This document shows, piece by piece, positions 1-11,055 of a stretch of 64,000 bases of DNA. Positions within the stretch are counted from its first letter, which is position 1, and each line of letters opens with the position of its first letter. The notes beneath the pieces were generated by a model that did no database searches, was not told the DNA's origin, and saw only the letters and a list, made by a program, of their open reading frames with translations. Both the position numbers and the translations under genes were made by a program. This DNA is from Mactra quadrangularis (taxonomy: Eukaryota; Mollusca; Bivalvia; Venerida; Mactridae), in assembly GCA_025267735.1 (NCBI GenBank), contig CM046294.1, forward strand, positions 20,084,162 through 20,148,161, in the 5' to 3' direction.

Positions 1-1410
1 ACAGCTGTGCATTCGCTACTGTATGATAGACTTCTCACTCATTCTGAACGCATTAACCAGATTTCGCGAATAGACTTCTGAATAGACTTTTGAATGGACA
101 TCTCTCTATTCGAAACTCTATTAAAGACTTCTGACTAATTCTGAATGCATATACATGATTTTGCGAATAGACTTCTGAAAAGACATTTGAATGGACATCT
201 GTCTATTCGCAACTTTATAGTACACTTTAGACACATTTTTAATGCGTATACATAATTTGCGAATAGACTTCTCAATAGACTTTTGAATGGACATTTGACT
301 CTTTTCATGTTCCGCGAAAAGACTTTCAATCTGTTTGATTGCATTACATTACTGAGTCTTTTGGAATAGACTTCTGAATAGACATTTGAATGGACAGCTC
401 TCTATTCGAAACTCTATAAAAGACTTCTGACTCATTCTGCACGCATTTACCAGATTTCGCGAATAGACTTCTGAATAGACTTTTGAATGGACATCTCTCT
501 ATTCGAAACTCATTAAAAGACTTCCTACTCATTCTGAATGCATTTACATGATTTTGCGAATAGACTTCTGAAAAGACATTTGAATGTACATTTGTCTATT
601 CGCAACTTTATGGTAGACTTTAGACACATTCTTAATGCATATATATGATTTTGCGAATAGACTTCTGAATAGGCTTTTGAATGCACAGCTCTCTATTCGA
701 AACTCTGTAAAAGACTTCTGACTCATTCTGAATGCATATACATGATTTTGCGAATATACTTCTGAATAGACATTTGAATGGACATCTGTCTATTCGCAAC
801 TTAGGGTAGACTTTAGACACATTCTTAATGCATATATATGATTTTGCGAATAGACTTCTGAATAGACTTTTGAATGGACTTTGTCTCTCTTAAAAGACTT
901 TGAAATCTGTTTGATTGCATAATTGACTTGTTTGGAATAGACTTCTGAATAGACATTTGAATGGACAGCTCTCTATTGGAAACTTTTTAATAGACTACAG
1001 ACACATTCTTAAAGCATATATATGATTTTGCGAATAGAGATCCGAAAAGACTTTTGAATGGACATTTGTCGCTTGCATTCTTGGAATAGAAACCTTGCTC
1101 ATTCAGATTGCACTACTATGTTTTTGCGAATAAACTTCTGAAAAGACTTTTGAATGGACATTTGTCTCTTTACGTATTCCATGAAAAGACTTTTAAATTT
1201 GTTTGATTGCAATACTGACCTTTTTTCGAATAGACTTCTGAAAAGACTTTCGAATAGACAGCTGTCTTTTCGGCATTTTGTGAACAGATTTTTGTACAGA
1301 TATTTGAACTTACCTATATTTATGTATACAGTAAATGCGAATAGACTTCTGAATGAATAGATTTCTCAATACATAGTTGTCTATTGTGCGAATAGACTTT
1401 TGAATAGAGA
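1..1410. repeat. 97-bp tandem satellite array
   Basis: A unit containing GCGAATAGACTTCTGAATAG recurs at about 66, 163, 259, 362, 458, 556, 653, 750, 845, 942, 1030 and 1125, a period close to 97 bp, and decays into irregular pieces up to about 1.41 kb. Units also share GAATGGACATCTGTCTATTC and a GATTTTGCGAAT junction. Within the unit the GAATAGACTT motif is itself repeated, suggesting growth from a shorter ancestor. Several short open frames across it read as repetitive peptides (CPFKSLFRSLFAKS), but 97 is not a multiple of 3 and they shift frame from copy to copy, so they are not genes. The array runs off the left edge. Confidence 0.9.
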
Positions 1411-1454
1411 ATAGACAATAGATAGCTAACTTCACAGACCTAAAAACAAAATTG

Positions 1455-1835
1455 TAGGTAAAATTTTCTTAGATAATTCCGATGTTCCGGGATTCGATAC
1501 GACAATTTAATTCAGGGAAAATTGTGTTCGGCAACGACGTTATTCCTCGAAGGCAATTTATCATATCCGCGTCATTAATGCAATACATATTTTACCTTAA
1601 AAAAAAACCACTAGTCATTTAATGTTAAATTCACACCATTGTTTCATATTGATTTTATTCCATTGAAAAGATATATATAATGCATTGTTTTTTTGCCGAA
1701 ATAATATGTGTGTTTACGTTTTCGGTCAGTGTGTTTTTGTGAATAGGTACCTAGGTTTGTCAAATTTGAGTTGACGCTTAACAGAATTCCAATTTGGCAC
1801 GGCCTTACCCTTTTTGCATGCCATGTCAATGAGTA
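1455..1835 (+). repeat. dispersed repeat R1, copy 1
   Basis: This stretch shares two blocks with 31.66-32.02 kb in the same orientation: a block ending GTTCCGGGATTCGATA, and a block around TACCTAGGTTTGTCAAATTT followed by GAGTTGACGCTTAACAGAAT. A diverged inverted copy lies at 53.06-53.20 kb. Nothing coding is supported. It is probably a non-autonomous transposable element whose class cannot be told. Confidence 0.75.
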
Positions 1836-1984
1836 AGTATTGCTCATGCTTTGTTAAAGTCTAAATTTCCATGACGATCAGTACCAACCAATGAATCATT
1901 TTCCAGACTAACTTCAATCTATACTCAATTTTGAATTTGTCTACTTCCGATTAAACCACAAAATATAGCCACGTTATTTATCTG

Positions 1985-2290
1985 ACAAAATGTCTGAAAA
2001 ATTGCAACACTTACTGAAGGCAATTTCGGAAAGATAATATATTGCATAAATAATGGATTTTAAACGTGACCTGAATCGTCCTAATGGTGTTGTTTCTCCG
2101 TACATAGCTTTTTAGTTTGTGACAAAAAGCCCTTGGGAAAACGTGTTCAACTTGATTAGGTTTTACATACATCTCGAAAACGAGGTTTGAAATTGATTCC
2201 CTTAGGGAAATGTGGTAAGAATAAGTACCTGATTTAATTCAGATAATTTGCTTTTATTTATTATCTTGCTTATATAATCGAAGGGAAAAT
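1985..2290 (+). repeat. dispersed repeat R2, copy 1
   Basis: About 300 bp resembling 5.77-6.07 kb in the same orientation. Shared landmarks, in order, are AATTTCGG, ATATATTGCAT, TTGAAATTGATTCC and AATGTGGTAAGA, then TTTAATTCA. Identity looks like roughly two thirds to three quarters, so the duplication is old. No frame is conserved between the copies. Confidence 0.65.
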
Positions 2291-2845
2291 GCATTAAAGC
2301 AGCTGTAGAGGAAGTCACATAGAGTTATTTATTTCAAGGAACTCCTTTCTTAGTGACAATATTTCCTTAGGCTTACTGTTGTAGAAAGGTATCTTAACAT
2401 ACATAGATAGGCATATTTATATAACTGTACTTAGGTTCATTTTTTGGTAACCATGTTATCCAAGTACGAATTTCCCTCAACACTACGATATTTTTTAATT
2501 TGACCCTTCATGATCTTAATAAATTTACGCATGTATCATGTTTTTAATAATCTATCAACATCGTTATTTCAACCGAAAACAACTCCTTAAAATAATGTTT
2601 TCTATATTCTTAAATATGCTTGACAACGTTCACTTATTTCCTTATCTAGTTAAATATTAATGTTTTGTGATAACTTAATACCCAAGTGCAGTAAATAACG
2701 TTGTGTAAAAAACATTAGATAATTTAGAACAGTTCTTTAAGATATTTTGATTGCATGGTTGTAGATAATCCCGTGACACGGTATTGTACGGTCGAAATTG
2801 TCTTAACGTGACAAAACTCATTTTAGATTTTACCTGAAACTCATT

Positions 2846-3447
2846 GCAGCAGTGGTCCAGTGGTAGGACGCGCGCTTATGCCTCAGTCCCATAAAATCGT
2901 GGCTTGTTACGGACCCATTCGTGCAGACCGTCGTAGGCCGTGGGAAGCCTTTCGTATTCAGGTGACGGTACGCACATGGCACAAAACAACACACCCGTAC
3001 GGAGCCGTAGCTGGAAGATATGCATGTTTAATCCATACTCGGCCACGATTTTGTTCACGATTTGATTCTGAAACTGATACGTGTATCCTGGGCTAATCTC
3101 ACGGACTCTGGTAAAAACGTAACAGTCCGTACGGGTACGCAAGACTTCGTACGGGTCCTTGCGGAGCTTGATCGCAGGGCGCCCGCACGGTGCCCTCACG
3201 GCTATTTTTATATCTATGGGACTGTAGCTTTAGGGATCAAGAGATCCCGGGTTCGATCCCCACTAAGGGCACTGCTAATTTCCTTGAGCAAAAAAATAAC
3301 CTACAATTGTTTCACTCCACCCAGGTGAAAATGGGTACTGTGAGGGATTGTCTGCCTGAGGGTGATTTCAATGATCAGGAGTTATCTTACAAGATTGTAA
3401 AGTCGGCTGACAAGTATATGGAAGCAGACTTTAAACCGCACTTTAAC
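2846..3447 (+). mobile_element. tRNA-headed SINE (family A), split by a MITE
   Basis: The tRNA-like head begins GCAGTGGTCCAGTGGTAGGA (A-box region), is interrupted at GCGCTTA by a 351-bp insertion (2879-3229), and resumes with GGGATCAAGAGATCCCGGG and the B box GGTTCGATCCC. The body carries TTTCCTTGAGCA, CACCCAGGTG and ATTGTAAAGTCGGCTGA and ends near AAACCGCACTTTAAC. Uninterrupted copies are at 8.76 kb (+) and 23.0-23.35 kb (-), so the interruption is certain. SINEs of this type are transcribed by RNA polymerase III and encode no protein. Confidence 0.9.
2879..3229. mobile_element. Harbinger-like MITE, copy 1 (nested in SINE)
   Basis: 351-bp insertion with near-terminal inverted repeats CAGTCCCATA at the left and TATGGGACTG at the right, flanked by TTA on both sides (2876-2878 and 3230-3232). 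A 3-bp TTA/TAA target duplication is the habit of PIF/Harbinger transposons, so that class is the best guess. A second full copy is at 39,467-39,817. A minus-strand open frame of about 80-107 codons is open in both copies (for example YGLNMH, TGVLFC), but no known domain is seen and it may be chance. No transposase is encoded. Confidence 0.8.
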
Positions 3448-3734
3448 TTTATTGTTTGGGCTACTTTGTTTATTTACATTCTCTGTTATTCAATAGATTT
3501 AAGATTAGCTATCATACACAGCTATAAGTATTGTATTAAATATATATAATTTTATTAAGCCTCCATTTTCTGGAGAGATTATATAAGTATATAACAATTA
3601 CAAGTCAAACAAACATATTTACAAGACAATTAAGAGACAAGTGTATATGACTTCACAGTAAGGATATAGAAAAGAATAGTTGTTTCTGAGAACAATCACA
3701 TGATCAGTAGGCTAAATACAATATCGTGATGACC

Positions 3735-5030
3735 TATCACCAAAATATGGAGCGTAACAGTTTACTATTTTCGGACAGAAATAGAATATGGTCCGGCTCG
3801 GACAAATGGAGCTGTATTTCACTATCGTAACGACCTACAAAGTAGGCACAAAACAAGTCATGGCTTGTTGCAAATATAAAGTCAAAGAATACTCGACTAA
3901 ACAGTTCATATATAGTCTGGGTGTATACACTATACTGTAACATAACGTTTGTATCAGTACAATACAATAAACAGTGATTTAATTTGTCATAATAAAAAGC
4001 TCCACATTTTGAACAAATTTCAGGATTTTTGCACGGCGTTATGCATAAAGTCTTTATTAAAAGTTTCATGTGTTGAGTACATTGCGGAAAATATCGTGAA
4101 TAAGTCCATAGTAAACAAAAACTCAAAGAATGATGAACAAGTCTTAATCGATCGAATTCCGGTTCAGCATGCAAGGTTGATTTCCAGACGACTGATTCAT
4201 TTTTGAAAATAGTGTTCTTACACAGTTTTTTCCACTTGGATTTGGATGGGAATTCACCACTACGTTGGTAAGTATACAAGAAATGGTGGAGATCATACTT
4301 TCTTAGAATACGGAAAATGTCAGTGATAAATCCAGAGTGGACAATATGGTTGCATGTTAGTTATTGATAGAGTCTATTGTTGAAAAGTTGATTTACTAAA
4401 TCTGAACTCGTTGCACGGCACAACATTCCGAGAAAACGGAGTTTACAAAGATCAATGTAACTTTCGATAGATGAGATTCCCAGAAGACCGGTCACCATGA
4501 TAGATCTGGTTCGCTGTGGTAGTCCTTGGATGTATTTTAGACAAAATCGATGACATGATTCAAGTTTGTTCATGTTGGAGACGGAGATGTTGTTCCATAA
4601 CTCACAGGAAAATAAAGCTCTTGGTAAAACACACGACAAATAAAGTTTTAATAGAGTATATGGGTTTAGATCATCATTGCTTGTAAGCTTGTTGATTATG
4701 GAGAAAAGAGTTCCTCTCATAGACTGACGTACATCGTCGATATCAAACGGAAGTTTACCACTTGTAGACTGTGTTATTCCGAGATGTTTGTAAGATTGAA
4801 CAGTGGTTATGGTCGTGCTGTTGTAAATTATCATATGTTGATTGAGTAGTCGTTGCGGTACTGTACGATTGCTGAGTAGTAAAATAGCACACTTAGACGC
4901 ATTGTAGCTGTATCGCCATCTGGATGCGTATCTTTGGCAAATGTTCATAAGTTGTTGAAGTCCATTCTTGGAAAGTGATAGCAGGACAATATCGTCGGCT
5001 TGGGTTATTATTATTATTTTTACCACATTT
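3735..5030 (-). mobile_element. 5'-truncated non-LTR retrotransposon (LINE), nonsense-broken
   Basis: The minus strand reads through the end of a reverse transcriptase. At 4.98 kb there is a QADDIVLLS motif (the catalytic (F/Y)xDD box, here AxDD), followed by KHLGIT and PRALFSCELW, and a Cys/His cluster CSKCG...HCLLYC, all typical of the C-terminal part of LINE polymerases. The two open stretches (5026-4361 and 4279-3737) are in the same reading frame. They are separated by one in-frame TAA at about 4361-4363, after which the sequence reads on without another stop to 3737. The 5' part (endonuclease and RT core) is missing, ending near a small TTATTATTATT run. It is a dead copy. Confidence 0.85.
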
Positions 5031-7105
5031 GTATAGTAATCTTTTCTTATCGAAAAATAACAAAGAAAGCATTTGGATATTTAAGTATATGGATTATATT
5101 TTTCCATAACATTCTAGTAATAATAGTTTCATTGCTAAATAATTGCACAAGCATTAAATTACTCAGCGCGCGTGTCCTTCGCATTGTCAGCTACATTTAA
5201 TACTGCAAGCACAACAGTGTCCTCTCAGTAAATTAATGATTATTTCTATATTTCCTTAATGTCAACTAAATTGTAGAAGATTTATAAGACTCATCTAAGA
5301 ACACGATCGTAGAAATGTTATTGACAGATGACACGCGAAGTTCAATGCTACGATAAGAACCAGTGAATACATTATACAATATTTCTTTAGTTATTTTGTT
5401 TCGTCAATTTTTTTCAACGCTAAATCCACTAAGTTAACATCGAAAGATTATTGTAGGATGCCCTTTACAAGCGGTCATTTTGAGGATTCATGTTAACAAA
5501 TATTATTATGACTCGACTGAAATAAATCTGTAATCACGAACTTCACGTCCTTGAAAAAATAAGTGTTTTGGTTGCAAAACCGTTTTACCTATTAATCAAA
5601 AGGTTCTCTGTGTTTACGAAATTCACATTTTGTTTTTGTCAATTTATATACAAAACAAAAACAACAGCCTTTATTGTGCTAAATTATTTTCCAGACCAAC
5701 ATACGTATGACATAATTTGTTTTAATTTGTTTATTAAAACACTGAATTTAAACATATTGCGTATTTGAAGAAAGTCTGAAAATCGGACGAACTTTCTTAA
5801 ATCAATTTCGGCAAGTCAATATATATTGCATCAATTATGTATTTTGAATGTGACCCATATGCCCTTATTGTGCTGTTATTTGGAATATTGTATTGACGTT
5901 CTGACAATAAAATCCCGAGGCAAACATGTTTAATTAGATTACGTTTTACTCACATATCGATACTGAGGCTTGAAATTGATTCCTTCTGAGTAATGTGGTA
6001 AGACGTCCCTGCTTTAATTCAAATTAATGGTTTCCCGATATTTATTGTTTTCTAGTTATAGAATGCAGAGATTTATCACATAGATTTGGTTAATGTTGAC
6101 AATTGAACCAAAAGAAAACGCAAAACGTTTCAGTAATCAGGCTTATTTACATTATTATAGTTTTTGCACTAACATAAATTGCAGTTTCTGTGTGAAGTTT
6201 TGTAAGCAAAACATTACTTGATATGTTGTTTTGTAAACGATCGTACAACTCTACAGCAATTATTATTATAAATAATATATAATTTGATTCATACAAATAT
6301 AATTCCTATATTCTAGTTGTATCGAAACATATAGGCACATATTCTCGCTGGAGGTATTTCTTTAATTCTGTTGCGGCCGATTTATATACATTATTTCATT
6401 AAAACTGTTCAAAAAATCGATAGTTTGACACAAGTGGTGAAGTAATTGCTTTTTGTCCACCCATCTTAAGATGTTATGCCATAACGTTGCCAGTCTGTCT
6501 GGCCGTTTATTTGTTCATTTGGACAAAAAATCAAAAGTTAAGTCATTCGGGCTTCAAACGTAGTCCGAAAAATAGCATGAGAGCATTTGCACCAAAAATC
6601 ACCACGTAAATGTGTGGATAATGGGCCGAACGTAAAAAATTGTATATGTCAATGCAAATCTTGTCTCAATATTTTGAAACCCCTTGTCCTTAAGTTCAAT
6701 GAATCCTTTATAGGGATTTTTTCTAGTAATACTGGTTTCCGGGATTCATAATCAATCTTGTTTGTTTCTCATATCTCACTAGCTCCTCCTCACTGTAATA
6801 ATTTTCATCTATCACAATTTTCTTCTAAATACCTTTGTTTTGACAATTTTTACGACTATTGCTGTAGAATAAAAGAAAGACAGTTGCTTGGTTAACATGA
6901 CTCTCAAGAGTAAATGACTTTTAGGTTTTGTTTCGCTTTCATGACATTGATGATGTCAATGACTTAGAATTGAATCTAGAAATAACGTGACATGATATAA
7001 TTATCTAAATAAGATTTATCTAGCATGACCGAAACTTCATGTGTGTCAATTACCTATTACCCTTTGGTTTAATAAATTATCACAACTTTGAACCTTATAT
7101 GGGAT
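5031..7105. other. non-coding stretch, mostly unassigned
   Basis: Apart from the dispersed repeat at 5.77-6.07 kb nothing recognisable was found. Open frames are under 70 codons and have no domain or splice context. Composition is AT-rich. Confidence 0.5.
5768..6072 (+). repeat. dispersed repeat R2, copy 2
   Basis: Second copy of the 2.0-kb repeat, with the landmarks in the same order and spacing. It is either a diverged mobile-element copy or an old local duplication; a third copy elsewhere in the genome would decide. Confidence 0.65.
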
Positions 7106-7268
7106 GTTTTATTCGTTGGGTTAATGCCATAACAACACATAGTTCAGGTGTCATATCACGGCGGTTAGGCAACCTACTCACCGTCCCAGGAAAGGCTAAA
7201 TCTCTGGATTTAGCTGTTAACCAGTTACTAGGGCATACTTTCATCAGTGACTAACAACTGCCCCCAAG
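7105..7268 (-). mobile_element. SINE family C fragment
   Basis: Read on the minus strand it starts GGGCAGTTGTTAGTCACTGA, then has GGTTAACAGCTAAATCCAGA and ends GTGTTGTTATGGCATTAA. The same landmarks occur in the elements at 7.77, 10.8, 16.2 and 28.1 kb. The tRNA-like head is missing here. The open frame across it (7039-7254) is not a gene. Confidence 0.75.
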
Positions 7269-7764
7269 ATTTAGTATCTGAACATGTGCATTTTTTTATT
7301 TAGTTGTATTTTCAACGCAACAGTTTAAAGATGTATTTGCAGGATTAACATATAATTAGCAATTATTGAACGGGAACAGTTTCTTCAAATTGGATGTATT
7401 TTCTACGCATCTGCAGGATTGACGTGTAAATGCTTATCAATGATATTAGCTTGAGTTATATCGGACAACTCACCTCTCAATAGCTCAGAATCATCTACGA
7501 CAGCCAAATCATTAATGCTACTATTCACTTCGGAAACAGTCAGAATCATTAAAACTATCATCCGTTTATAGTACCTCAGAACACCATGTTTTTATCTTTT
7601 GGACTTCTCTGTGGTGATTAGTCTCATGTACAAAGTATGTAGCTGTTTCTTATCAAAGCTGTATGATAGGCAAATGGACAAATGTTGAACACCAAAAATG
7701 CAGACTTTCGTGAAAATTGGTCATGAAGTATTTTCTACGGCAATTCTCCCTTCTGTCGCCGATT

Positions 7765-7845
7765 TCATATGATGTAGGACAGTTGTCAGTCACTGACGAC
7801 GAAGACACAAGCCTTTCCAGAAAAAGAGGGTAGTTCGACTACCCA
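7765..7845 (+). mobile_element. SINE family C fragment
   Basis: Carries the family core GTAGGACAGTTGTCAGTCAC followed by TGACGA and AGCCTTTCCAG, with an internal deletion relative to the 16.2-kb copy. Confidence 0.6.
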
Positions 7846-7849
7846 CTGA

Positions 7850-8750
7850 AATATAGTTAAACCGCGTAAAACATCATCCTACCTACCAGCCGATCTCTCA
7901 AAACAACGTATAAATGATGCAGACTTAAATAGCACTCATTTAAAACTTCCGTTTTTTTCTTGGAAAATTATGATCTTATTTCAATACCTACAAGTGTTCA
8001 CTTGCTTCTAGGAGATACGTAAAAGGCAAATAGTTTTATATTGATTAGCAATGACACCGCAAATGCTCGCATACAGTTATTTAAATTTATACTTGGAAGT
8101 GTCCACCATAAAATGCATGAAACAGTTTCATAATTAGTAGTGGTTTGCTTTGGTACCTCAGTATCATTGAACTAGCAAGTTGAATGAAGCTCTAAAATCT
8201 ACATACCACAATTGTAATTATGTGTACTTTCAATCAATATAGTTCAATTGTTACTGAAAAGTTTTATATTAGCCGCAAGTGAATTTATAGGGAATTATTT
8301 TTGTGAATGTGATATATGCTGACTATCAAACATGTAAACTGAATGTCGATAAAGTAAACTGTATATAGACGTTTGTCTGGATACAACACTTAATTGTTAA
8401 CCATGATGGCCATAAAAGTGTTTTGATTGCAGCGTGTGTCATTCCTCAGGTTGAATATAAATATCTTAAAATATGTTTACTTATCTGTCATACCTAATAT
8501 CAAACTCACACAATTACAATAAATGATGATGGTTGCGTTTCGATTCATTTATCTGTTAATACATGAGTGTTTTCAAGCCATTTTAGTTAGGACTGCAATG
8601 AACCATTCCGAGTGCAACCTTTTTATTTGAATAACAATACATTTACCAAAAAAATAAAACCATGTGCTCTTTTGTTAATACCTTGTTTGTGGGACAAAAA
8701 GTAACTGTAAACCTTTGTTAAATATGCTAATAGGTAAGGTCATTAAAGGT
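7850..8750. other. non-coding stretch, nothing recognised
   Basis: AT-rich sequence without a supportable gene, tandem repeat or mobile element in what I could read. Confidence 0.4.
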
Positions 8751-8756
8751 AAGGTA

Positions 8757-9007
8757 GGAGCAGTGGTCCAGAGGTAGGACTCGCGCTTAGGGATCGAGAG
8801 GTCCCGGGTTCGATCCCCAATAGGGGCACTGCTAATTTCCTTGAGCAAGAAATTAACCTACAATTGTTCCACTCCACCCAGGTGTAAATGGGTACTGTGA
8901 GGGATCGCCTGCCTGAGGGTGATTTCAGTGACCAGGAGTTAACGTACAAGATTGTAAAGTCGGCTGAACATGTATATGGAAGCAGACTTTAAACCGCACT
9001 TTAACTC
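8757..9007 (+). mobile_element. tRNA-headed SINE (family A), full copy
   Basis: Uninterrupted element. The tRNA-like head runs from GGAGCAGTGGTCCAGAGGTA to the B box GGTTCGATCCC near 8810, then comes the conserved body with TTTCCTTGAGCAAGAAATTA, CACCCAGGTGTAAATGGGTA and ATTGTAAAGTCGGCTGA, ending at AAACCGCACTTTAAC. It is the reference copy for recognising the MITE insertion at 2.88 kb. The open frame 8743-8949 on the minus strand is an artefact of the SINE. Confidence 0.9.
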
Positions 9008-9009
9008 TT

Positions 9010-10340
9010 TTTTTTAACTTTTAACATTGAAAGGTCCATTGGGTCTCCATCTCCTCCACCAAAAGTGTCTCTGGGATTGAATTTCCCAGTTCTAAGTTTT
9101 GTACTATTTATTTCAATTTTGCCATTATATTTTTGAGAAATTTCAGAAGAATATACATGTATTAATTTAATAGAAAAGTTAAATAATTAATAGGACAGAA
9201 ATGTTCCTTAAAATGCTATACTATTAGTGGATGTTACCTATTGAAACATTTGGATATAATCTCATTTTATCGCTAATTAGGGGCGTGTTGCGTGACCCAT
9301 AAAAGTGGCAATAAACGTTGTTTATTATGTTAAAACTGTTTCTTCTTACATTTATCTATGTAAACTGATTACGATATTAAAATGAAATATGGGGACATCT
9401 GAACTTAAGAATTTCAGTCTCACAAGGTAATAAAGGTGTCGCACCAAAAAGTTATGATGCTGTAATTTAAATCATGTTACGAAATCTATAAAGGACATGG
9501 TTCACTTGGGGGCAAAATGGCCTAATCACCAATTTAAAGTCTTAGTACAATGTACTATTAAAAGAGTGCTTACTCGTACCAAATAGTTAATAAATAGTCA
9601 GAATAACTTAAAAAAGATGATAACGCCTTTGTACAAGTTGGTCGAGTTAAGTACCTTTTTATCAGTTGGATTAAATAAAAGACGGTTTTGTTCGAATTAT
9701 CAAAAAATATGATTAACCGACTGAGTTACACGGTGGTCCAAAATATTTGTTTGTCTAAATAATTCTTTTGAAGGTCATAAAAATGGAAATCAACAAATAA
9801 TTATATAATATTTTACGACATTCAACGATGTTTTGTTAGTTTACTCGTAACTTGTCAGAGAGTATAAATGTTTTAAATGTTCTGTAGCCTCAAACGTAAT
9901 GCAGGACAACATCGAACTACAAAACGTAATAAAGTATACGGAAAGCTTCCGTGTAACTTGATATAGTTGTAATATCATTTGAGTAGAAACAATTCAAGAT
10001 GTAGTTGAATAATCTTACTTATGATTTTGGAAGTAACTTGAAGTGTTCCGAAACATACGAGCAAGAAACATGTTTATGAGTATGCTTCAATCGGCACATT
10101 TATTATTGTGACTTCGTGGCAAATCTTATATCAGTATTAGTATTGACATACCTTATCTATTCCATAACATAAACATTATTTTTATTGAACCTGTGCAACA
10201 GGCATAAACATTTGTGGGTTTTTCTTTTCGAAAAATAAAAATATTAATAGGTTTGTGTCTCAGAAAAAGTCCTGTCAATACCGTGAGTCTGTGATTGACC
10301 AGAAGTCCAAAATACGATAAGTACATAAAATTTATTTTAA
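9010..10340. other. non-coding stretch, nothing recognised
   Basis: No open frame over about 60 codons, no clear repeat and no splice-flanked coding segment. Confidence 0.4.
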
Positions 10341-10690
10341 CAAGAAATGTAATGTGGAAACCACATTGAAGCCGGATTTAAAAACTTTAACGCAAAAAAT
10401 TACAAAGGGAAATAATCCATTATAAAGGCAGGTAGAGTTGTGGTTACTTCCTAATTATGTTTATCACATAGTATGTTATCATTGTATGAAGTTTCATAAA
10501 GATCTGACTATAAATGGCAGAAGTATAAATTATGGTAAAGAAAAACTTTAACGCAATTGTTAACGACACCGGACGCCCGACCGACCGCCCGCCCGTCCGT
10601 GTTTAGCCAAATTATTAGCCGAATTTTTTCGTTGAAAAATCTGACTGAAAATTGATTTGATAAATCCGGCTAATAAAATAAAAGGTATCA
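10340..10690. repeat. probable dispersed repeat, class unknown
   Basis: Contains AACAAGAAATGTAATGTGGA, two AAAAACTTTAACGCAA blocks about 160 bp apart, a C-rich CGACCGCCCGCCCG tract, and an imperfect inverted pair TTAGCCGAATTTT / AATCCGGCTAA at about 10.61-10.68 kb. It has the texture of a molluscan transposon fragment, but no second copy is in the window. Confidence 0.4.
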
Positions 10691-10796
10691 TAGATGCCAG
10701 AAATCTTGATGTACTAAAATGTAACAATTAAAAATTACAATGTCACGCCTGGCATTACTAGTTTTGACCCTATAATCATAGACATAAATGTGATAA

Positions 10797-11055
10797 GCCT
10801 CCCGACTAGCTCAGTTGGTAGCACGCAAGTTTACTGATCGAGGGGTCGTAGGTTCGGAAGGTTAGGAAGAGCTGGCCGTCGTATATATGACCTATATATG
10901 TGTTGAATACGACGTGAAAACACAAAAAACAATGATTTTTGATTATGTAGGGCAGTTGTCAGTCACTGACGAAAGTATGCGCTTAGTATATGGTTAACAG
11001 CTTCCAGGAGGAGTGAGTCGGTTGATACCTGCTATACAACTGCGTCAGGGAAAAC
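10797..11055 (+). mobile_element. SINE family C with tRNA-like head
   Basis: The head has an A-box region TAGCTCAGTTGGTAGCA and a B-box-like GTAGGTTCGGAAG. It is followed by ATACGACGTGAAAACAC and the family core GGGCAGTTGTCAGTCACTGA, then GCGCTTAGTATATGGTTAAC and CCAGGAGGAGTGAG. This is the only copy in the window in which the head and core are joined, so it defines the family layout. Confidence 0.75.

Noticed and set aside
135..820. Overlapping minus-strand frames with CPFKSLFRSLFAKS-type peptides, looking like a repeat protein family
   Set aside because: They are readings of the 97-bp satellite; the unit is not a multiple of three and frames change from unit to unit.
2860..3549. Plus-strand frames of 78-119 codons
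   Set aside because: They run across the SINE/MITE junctions and are explained by those elements.
8743..8949. Minus-strand frame with PLLGIEPGTSRS, similar in feel to a real protein
   Set aside because: This is the reverse reading of the tRNA-like SINE head; the same peptide style appears at 23.3 kb (SGIRTQDLS).
10797..10862. Possible functional tRNA gene
   Set aside because: The A box and a B-box-like word are present, but the 3' stem does not pair and the sequence continues into a SINE body found elsewhere.
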